A stretch of DNA of 64,000 bases from contig NC_089582.1 of NCBI RefSeq assembly GCF_019320115.1, positions 124,645,259 through 124,709,258 of the forward strand, given 5' to 3'. A program made the translations under genes and the position numbers. The stretch comes from Miscanthus floridulus (lineage: Eukaryota > Streptophyta > Magnoliopsida > Poales > Poaceae). The notes beneath the pieces were generated by a model, which worked only from the letters and a program-made list of their open reading frames with translations, made no database searches and was not told the DNA's origin. Shown here piece by piece: positions 56,797 through 64,000 of the stretch (position 1 is the stretch's first letter; each line of letters begins with the position of its first letter).

Positions 56797-59700
56797 TCTC
56801 GATACCTCAGGATCAAACCACCGGCATTTGAATATGACAGGACTAAAAGGTTCGTCTCCACGAAACTGGAGTTCGTATATTTCTTCAAGTATCCCATAAT
56901 AGTCCTTGCCATCAGTTCCGGGCGTCATAACTCCGGTATTTGTGGTCCTTCGATCCGGCCAACTCTGCTCGTAGCTTGTTGTGTGAAAGTGATACCCATT
57001 GACGTCATAAACGTTACATGACATGACCCTAAAGTTGAAGCCATCGGCAACCTACCGCAATTCAACACTTATAGATGCATCCTTGTAGCACTGCAAAGTC
57101 AGGCTAGAGCGTTATGTTATTCACACAAACGACCAACTTGAAATCAAGAAACAAGGGGGAAGTTGGACGGTACCTTCTTTTGGAACCAAGAAATGAAATC
57201 CTGCTCCTTAAGAATGGTATCAACTTCATGAGGGCAAGGTCGCCTTGATTGACGCCAGAATAGATTAACAAATTCCCTATGTAGACAAGAAACATGACGG
57301 GGTTGGATGCAGAATAGTGACGGTGTAAGTAACAAGTTCGTTGAGAACTTACTCGATATACAGTGCCACTTCATCTAGGTTGGCCAACAAATATAGCATG
57401 ATACTGCGCCACTCTTCATTGCTAAAGGTCTTTGGGCTCAATGCACTTGCTCTTCCGAGTGACCCTTTCAAAATGCTGAGGGTAGATTTATTTTCGTCCT
57501 CATTGTAACGAGCCGGTCGATTATGCATGCTAGGAAGGTTGCCCTTATAGTATGTTGTTGTGAAGTTTGACACCTCCTTGTTAATGAACGCCTCTGCCAT
57601 GGAAGCCTCAATTCTGGCTTTATTTCCATATTTCTTGCGAATAGTCTTTAGACATCTCTCGATTGGATAGCACCAGCGGTTCTGCATGGCCCCCCCCATT
57701 CGTGCCTCGTACAGGAGGTGCACAATCAAATGCTGCATCGACAGGAAGAAGCTGGGTGGAAATATCTTCTCCAACTTATAGATCAACTTAGGGGCTCTTT
57801 TTCCAAGTCAGCCACCACATTTCGAGATAACTCCTTGGCACAAAGCTAGCGAAAGAAATAGCTCAACTCTACCAGCATGACCCAGACATGCTCAGGGACG
57901 AAGCCTCGAACCATCGACGGAAGAAGGCGCTCAATCCATATGTGGAAGTCGTGACTCTTCATCCCTAAGACTCGGCCAGTAGATGGGTTGGCCCCCCTCT
58001 TAAGATTCACTACAAACCCATCAGGAAACATTAAGTCCTTGATCCATTGGACTACAACCATCCTGTGCTTCTTTTCCAAGACGTAATCGCCCCTAGGCCT
58101 TCTCTATGTCTTGCCGGCTCTTGGTGGTCGCATCTCTAGGTGTGGTCTATCGCATAGCCTTGCTAGGTCCGCTCTAGCCTTAGGGTTGTCCTTTGACTTG
58201 TCAGTGTCCATGAGTGTTGCCCAGAGAGCTTCGGCAACATTCTTCTCAGTGTGCATTACATCAATGTTATGTGGTAGGGCCAGGTGCTTAAAATAGGGAA
58301 GCCTCTCCAAGCCCGACTTATGAGTCCACATATGTTGAACACCATACCCCACGAAACCAACTCTGTCTTCCTTGGCGACAAGACCATCTATCTGAGCAAG
58401 AACCTCAGCGCTAGTCATCTTCTGCGGTTCAGGGTCTATCACTACGACACCTTTCGTAAAGTTCTTAATGTCTCGTCTGAATGCATGGTCAAGAGGGAGG
58501 AATTGTTGATGTTTGTCAAACGAGGAAAACTTGCGACCACTCTTCAACCTAATGAACTGCAGAGCTGCCTTGCATACCGGGCATGGGAACTTCCCGTGGA
58601 CACACCAGGCGCTGAATAGACCATACGCCAGAAAGTCATGCATCGAGTAGTGGTACCAAACGTGCATTGTGAAGTTCCTCTTTGTAGCACGGTCGTATGT
58701 TAGTACCCCGTGATCCCATGCACTGATCAACTCATCAATCAAAGGCTCCATGAACACACCCATATGTTTCCCCGGGTGACCAGGAATTATCAGCGACAAG
58801 AATATGTTCTGACGTTGAAGAAGGACGCCGGGGGGGAGATTGAGGGGGATAACGAAGATTGGCCAACAAGTGTATGGGGCCGCCATCATTCCAAAAGGAT
58901 TGAACCCATCTGTTGCAAATGCAACACGCACATTATGAGCCTCTAGTGCTTTGTCAGCATAAATAATGCCATCAAATGTTTGCCATGCTTCACCATCTGA
59001 TGGATGTACCATCTTGTTAGGATTGTATCGGATGCCATTTTTGTGCCATGTCATCTATTTCGCGGACTCCTCGCTCATGAATAGCCGTTGGAGTCTCGGT
59101 ATGAACAGAAGGTACCATAGGACTTTCATGGGGATTCCAAGCTGCTTCTTCTGCCCATCACTAGATTCTACCTCCACATACCTAGAGGACTTACACTTTG
59201 GACAGTACTTTGCTTCCGCGTGTTCTTTCCTAAAGAGGACGCACCCGTTCTCACAAGTGTGTATCTGCTCATACGGCATCTTAAGAGCTTTGAGGAGCTT
59301 CACTGACTCATACATGTTCTTCGGCAGCGTGTGATCTGTTGGAAGCAGGGTCCCAAAAACTGCCAGCATACTATCGAAGTAGTCTCGACTCATGTTATGC
59401 ATGGACTTTAACCCCATTAAGCATCCAATGGCATCGAGTTGAGAAACATTTGTCTTGTCATGAAGGGGCCTCTTAGCCAACTCCATCATGCGATAGAATG
59501 CCCTTGCAGTTTCCTCTGGCTCCTGCTCCTCAGTTTCGTCCGTACATCATTCACTGAAGTGTGCTTGGTGGAAGTCATCCATCATGTCTGGTACCCCGCC
59601 ATCACTATCAAACTCCTCCAAGCGTGGCCTCAATGCCTCATCTCTAATACGATGGCCTTCACCATGGCACACCCACCGGGTATAGTCTGGCATAAACCCA

Positions 59701-59906
59701 AACTTGCAAAGATGTTCCTTAATGACCTTCTTGGTTTTCCTATTCCTGTTTGCACATTCGCTGCAAGGACACCACACCTCTGTCGCTGCTTGAGCACCCA
59801 CACCAAATGCTTTGTCCAAGAAATCCTCAGTCTTCTGTATCCATTCACGAGTGACCTGATTCTGACTACGACGGCCCGTGTACATCCAATCACGGTTATC
59901 CATCAT
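56306..59906 (-). pseudogene. TNP2: CACTA transposase TNP2 (TnpD-like)
   Basis: Starts MMDNRDWMYTG at 59906. Domains in order: transposase-associated zinc-binding domain (CPCSECANRNRK, 59906-59640); Transposase_21 core (59490-58104: AFYRMMELAKRPL, CENGCVLFRKEH, YCPKCKSSRYVE, AWQTFDGIIYADKALE, VRVAFATDGFNPFGMM, KFPCPVCKA, ERLPYFKHLALPHNIDVMHTEKN); DUF4218 (57786-57349: LPSMVRGFVPEH upstream, then FPPSFFLSMQHLIVHL); the exon EFVNLFWRQSRR near 57260; DUF4216 (57024-56602); acidic tail to 56306. Broken by stops TGA at 59547, TAG at 59055, TAG at 58104 and others, and by a frameshift near 57795. Except at that frameshift, the frame is collinear from 59906 to 57846. Confidence 0.93.
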
Positions 59907-60630
59907 CTACCATATATATAACAGAGTAATATAACCATCAATAGCATATGCACCGCTTGCCTACTATCTAATAGGTAGGGATAGGTCCTAATCCCACCCG
60001 CAGATGCGTAGATGAGGTTAGTTTCCATGCTCCGCTCCAATCCGAGATAGAATTTCAGCAGCACATCCCCACTGTTCTCCCGATACACGTCTTGGAAGGG
60101 AGAGTGTGTATCCGAAGAACAACAGGGAGGTGCTGCTGAAACCCCATCTCAGACCGGACCGGACCATACAAACTAAATCATCTACGCATCCGCGGGCTGT
60201 CCAAATAACGTGGATAATCCAAAACAGATACGGTCGCAGATATACAGAGATCCGCATACCTACGACCGTTTCTCTTTTGGACGGGAGACGCCTAACTGGT
60301 TTACGCAATGTAGCTAGGGTTACGGACACAGGGCTTATACCTAGGGTGGCGGTGGAGTGGAGAGGTGACGCGGTGCAGGTAGACCCGAAGGAAGACGCTC
60401 GGGGTACTCCGGGTCCCCTCCGTCAGGCTCTTCTCTACAAAACAAGAAACACAATTTATAAGTTCAAAATTTTGGCAGAACCTCCCTTGTATGGGGAGGC
60501 TTCCAAAACCTGCAAGGAAAAAGATGGCACGATGGCCAACATCCACAATTTCGGCACGATGGCCGACACAGCGACATATGGCACGATGGCCAACACATCC
60601 ACAAAAGGCACGAAGGCCCACTAATCTAGA
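59907..60630. other. CACTA 5' leader/promoter side of TNP2
   Basis: Non-coding; TNP2 transcription would come from the right. Near 60525-60615 GGCACGATGGCC and close variants recur five or six times as a short degenerate array. No other signal was recognised. Confidence 0.5.
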
Positions 60631-61233
60631 AATGGCACGAAGGCTAGCAACAGGGGGAGGGGGGCTTTACCTTGGGTGGCAGTGTAGTCAGGCGACGCGG
60701 AGTCGGGATCGCCCTTGTCTTTGGCTAGACGCGGGGAAAACGGCGACGACCGCTCGGCGTGACGCGATGACGTGGGGGCGTGACGGTCATCGGCCTCTCC
60801 TTCTCCCCTCCTCTCTTCTCCCTTCCTCCTCCAAATGCTCTCAGCACGGCCGGCAGGGGCGCATGGGGCCGGCCGGGGACGCGCTGGCCGCGGGGGTGGG
60901 CCACCGACGGGCGTGGCCGGGGGCGCGCGGGGCCGGCCGAGGACACGCTGGCCACGGGGGTGGGCCACCGGCGGGCGTGGCCGGGGGCGCACGGGGCCGG
61001 CCGGGGATGCGCTGGCCGCGGGGGTGGGCCACCAGCGGGCGTGGCCGGGGGGCGGCGGCGGTGCCCGACCACCGGGCGAGGCGGGGGACGACGCGGCCCC
61101 AACGACGACGGCGCTCGGCAGGCCGGGCTGCTGCTCCAGCGGCGCGGGGATGGGGCGGGGCGGGCTACGGCGGCGCGGTGACGGGGCGGGGGCGGGGGAG
61201 AGGCTGCGGCGATGCGGGGGACCGGCGACGGCG
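60631..61233. repeat. GC-rich block with 64-bp minisatellite in the CACTA
   Basis: GGGGCCGGCC recurs at 60865, 60929 and 60993 (64-bp period; units include GCGTGGCCGGGGGCGC and GGGGTGGGCCACC). The surrounding 600 bp is very rich in CpG and CpNpG. It lies between the transposase start and the element's 5' end, like the GC-rich downstream control region in the first exon of maize En/Spm. The many long open frames here result from high GC. Confidence 0.8.
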
Positions 61234-62426
61234 AGAGGAAGGGGATGCGGGGCGCGCGAGCGAGAGGAAAGGCTGAGTGGGCCGTGAGTGGTCTATGTGG
61301 ACTGGGCCTTTGCCGAGGGCCCAGATCCGGGCTCTCGGCAAAGTTTTTTTTATTTTTTTTAAAACTCTTTGCTGAGAGCCCTTTGAGGCTCTCGGCAAAT
61401 ACAAATTTTTTTTTTGTTTTTTCCCAATTTTTTCTGGTGGCTAACAATAATATTTAAAAGACATATTTAAAATTTGGAGCTTTTTTATTTTATTAGCTAT
61501 ATTTAATAAGTTTATTTCATTTACTTGAATTCTTCCCGGTAATTCAAATTTGAACTGCAGGTGCATCGAATATTGGAATTGAGTGATTCAAAAAATCATA
61601 TTCATGGTATTGCATATGGTGTGAGACCGTATCTAGTGACAGATGCCAAATTTGGCGCATCGTTTTCACGGAACACGGCGAGGAACTTGCGTGTAAAGTA
61701 TTTTTAAATTACATAAAATGGAAACGAAGTCCAAAATTCACGAAACTTGTCGAGGTGTCATTTCATCGCATGTATAGGCTGTGATAAAACAATTGAGTGG
61801 GTTTCGAGCAAGTTGCGACGTCCGATGCCTAAAACCCAGACATCTCCGCAAGAGGAAGGGGATGCGGGCGCGCGGGTGAGAGGAAAGGCTGAGTGGGCCA
61901 TGAGTGGTCTATGTGGACTGGGCCTTTGCCGAGGGCCTAGATCCGGGCTCTCGGCAAAGTTTTTTTTTAACTCTTTGCCGAGAGCCCTTTGAGGCTCTCG
62001 GCAAATACAAATTTTTTTTTGTTTTTTTCCCAATTTTTTCTGGTGGCTAACAATAATATTTAAAAGACATATTTAAAATTTGGAGCTTTTTTATTTTATT
62101 AGCTATATTTAATAAGTTTATTTCATTTACTTAAATTCTTCCCGGTAATTCAAATTTGAACTGCAGATGCATCGAATATTGGAATTGAGTGATTCAAAAA
62201 ATCATATTCATGGTATTGCATGTGGTGTGAGACCGTATCCAGTGACAGATGCCAAATTTAGCGCATCGTTTTCACAGAACACGGCGAGAAACTTGCGTGT
62301 AAAGTATTTTTAAATTATATAAAATGGAAACGAAGTTCGAAATTCACGAAACTTGTCGAGGTGTCATTTCATCGCATGTATAGGCTGTGATAAAAAAATT
62401 GAGTGGGTTTCGAGCAAGTTGCAACA
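61234..62426. repeat. 617-bp direct repeat with internal TTTGCCGAG motifs
   Basis: Unit 1 runs 61234-61850 and unit 2 61851-62426. Both begin AGAGGAAGGGGATGCGG and contain GTGGTCTATGTGGACTGGGC, CTTTGCCGAGGGCC, CTTTGAGGCTCTCGGCAAAT, AATTTGGAGC, GTGTGAGACCGTATC and GAGTGGGTTTCGAGCAAGTT. They differ at scattered bases and by an indel of about 25 bp near 61345/61960. Confidence 0.9.
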
Positions 62427-62825
62427 TGCGGAGATGTCTGGGTTTTAGGCATCGGACGTCGCAACTTGCTCGAAACCCACTCAATTTTTTTATCACAGCC
62501 TATACATGCGATGAAATGACACCTCGACAAGTCTCGTGAATTTCGGACTTCGTTTCCATTTTATATAATTTAAAAATACTTTACACGCAAGTTCCTCGCC
62601 GTGTTCCATGAAAACGATGCGCCAAATTTGGCATCTGTCACTGGATACGGTCTCACACCACATGCAATACCATGAATATGATTTTTTGAATCACTCAATT
62701 CCAATATTCGATGCACCTGCAGTTCAAATTTGAATTACCGGGAAGAATTCAAGTAAATGAAATAAACTTATTAAATATAGCTAATAAAATAAAAAAAAAG
62801 CTCCAAATTTTAATATGTACTTTAA
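62040..62825. repeat. Long inverted repeat in the CACTA 5' region
   Basis: The segment 62427-62825 is the reverse complement of the end of unit 1 (about 61450-61850) and of unit 2 (about 62045-62426). Adjacent arms of about 380 bp with a centre near 62424-62460 would form a long hairpin if transcribed. Only scattered mismatches are visible. Confidence 0.9.
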
Positions 62826-62869
62826 GGTACAACAGTAAACCCAGGGAAAAAATTTGGAAGCAAAAAAAA

Positions 62870-63258
62870 ATATTTTGCCGAGGGCACAGAAACGACACTC
62901 GACAAAGTAATTCTTTGCCGAGGGCCAAATTCTGACCCTCGGCAAAACAGACGACAGGTGAAGGCTGTTTGCCTGCCGTCACAGGTTTACCGACGGCCAT
63001 GTTTTGCCGAGAGCCGGACCTCGGCAAAGATAAACTTTTGCCAACGGCCTTTCTTTGCCGACGGCCGGACCCTCGGCAAAGGGCCCGGTTGCCGAGAGGA
63101 ATTCTTTGCCGATGGCCTGGCCCTCGGCAAATATGGTTTTGCCGACGGCCTACCGTTGCCGAGGGCTGACTCTCGGCAAATCTTTCTTTGCCGAGAGCCC
63201 GACATTTGGCTCTCGGCAAATACGCTGGCTTTTGGCAACGGGTCTGTTTCCGGTAGTG
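62870..63258. repeat. Right subterminal repeats and terminal inverted repeat of the CACTA
   Basis: At least a dozen copies of TTTGCCGAGGGC, CTCGGCAAA and variants such as TTTGCCGACGGCC in both orientations, ending GGGTCTGTTTCCGGTAGTG. This is the 5' end relative to the transposase genes. Confidence 0.9.
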
Positions 63259-64000
63259 TGATAATAGACTTCAATTTATTTTCTACTTCTTTGTTAGGAC
63301 TAACCTTTACAAAGGTTCGCTTTGGTACCACTTATTATAATATAGTAACTTTCCGATTGTGAAAAAATCAAAGTGCTATAAAATGGTGAAAAAAATTATA
63401 TTTATGGTTCAGTGAAATCGGATGCAAAAAAAACCCTGCTATTATACTAATGGTAGTGCTTGGTCTTTTTCCTTTTCCAAGGAGATGTTGAAGTGTATAA
63501 GTTGGGGTAAACGGGCCTCTCTATACATAGTACCAGAAAGGCAGCAACCCGTTGCTTCTTGCCCCACGAATCCAACAGGCAAATGCTACGGGAGGGTTCA
63601 CTCCAAACAAGTTTTATAAACTCTTGCGACTTGCGTGACTTAATTGATGTATACACGTAGCATGACTAGTACTACTATACTAGCTAGCTAGTATATTAAT
63701 ATAATTCATGCGTCATAACTACCAGCGGTATTTCTAGCTAGTTCTGGGTGAAAAGAAAACGAAGATTGTTACTGATACTTATGATATTTGTTGAGTTTCA
63801 TTTGACCGTGTGATAGCTGGTGTCTCAGTTAACATTGTATTATGTAGCCATCAAAGTAGACCCAGGTCAATGTGAAAGAGATGTATAAGCTCATGCAGCC
63901 TTTGTATATGCATGTAATTAATCTGACCGAGTAAGCATCGTCGGTGCTACCGGATCAGAGTCAAGGCACTCTATACGTGGTTCAAAATAGACAGGTACTG
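63259..64000. other. Flanking intergenic DNA, nothing recognised
   Basis: AT-rich sequence to the right of the CACTA. No domain-coding frame, terminal repeat or RNA gene was recognised. A CTAGCTAGCTAG stretch near 63680 is simple sequence. Confidence 0.5.

Larger units (their letters stand above)
49987..63258 (-). mobile_element. 13.3-kb CACTA (En/Spm) transposon
   Basis: The right end on the reverse strand is CACTACCGGAAACAGACCC; the left end is CACAACTGGAATGAGG (degenerate). The 3-bp duplication TGA is at 49984-49986 and 63259-63261. Subterminal arrays of CTTTGCCGAGAGC-type motifs lie in both orientations at both ends. The genes are on the minus strand: TNP2 (59906-56306), then a Transposase_24 gene (56179-54166) that is present again in a tandem duplicate (53253-51240). 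Both genes carry nonsense codons, so the element cannot encode its own transposition. Confidence 0.93.

Noticed and set aside
60491..61447. Long open frames of 120-260 codons in the GC-rich CACTA block
   Set aside because: Present in all frames because few stop codons occur at such GC content; they follow the 64-bp minisatellite and carry no domain.

Overview
The window is nuclear DNA of a grass. Two host genes sit at the left edge and almost everything else is transposable elements. Spliced genes, plant LINE, Ty3/Gypsy (Tat lineage) and CACTA families, and grass MITE and SINE sequences all fit a panicoid grass such as the sorghum/sugarcane/maize group. The species is an inference. No bacterial feature, rRNA gene, true tRNA gene or CRISPR array was seen.

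Host genes. Positions 1-2887 hold the 3' three quarters of a GASSHO-type (GSO1/GSO2) leucine-rich-repeat receptor kinase (+), with one 82-bp intron inside the kinase domain. Convergent to it, 3613-6083 (-) is a three-exon gene for an 80-residue mitochondrial protein resembling the Arabidopsis At4g20150 family of respiratory complex I. Its last coding exon is only 14 nt. Site II-type motifs (TGGGCC/TGGGCT) lie 145-210 bp upstream of its start codon.

Nested block (6342-42978). A LINE landed 258 bp upstream of that start codon, leaving a 16-bp target-site duplication (6326-6341 and 42979-42994). Later insertions cut the LINE into three pieces. (1) A MITE lies at 6477-6600. (2) A solo-LTR-like element lies at 8605-14410 (duplication ACGCC) and itself holds a G-tract element (about 10052-12055). 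(3) Gypsy element A (+) lies at 14759-40972 and is itself split by Gypsy element B (-) at 22839-36126 (duplication CCCCT). Removing each insert with one copy of its duplication restores an unbroken reading frame across three of the junctions, so the order of events can be read directly.

Elements A and B share a layout: gag, protease, RT, RNase H, a second (archaeal-type) RNase H and integrase on one strand, then an intron-containing ORF on the opposite strand, then tandem repeats with polypurine-like motifs, then the 3' LTR. B inserted inside A's antisense ORF. Both are decayed.

Right part (42995-64000). This contains a MITE, a 967-bp CACTA derivative, two SINE pieces, a short hairpin, a second G-tract element (about 48511-49982) and a 13.3-kb CACTA transposon (49987-63258, duplication TGA). 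The CACTA carries broken TNP2 and Transposase_24 genes on the minus strand, an apparently identical 2,926-bp tandem duplication, a GC-rich 64-bp minisatellite and a long inverted repeat. The last 740 bp hold nothing recognisable.
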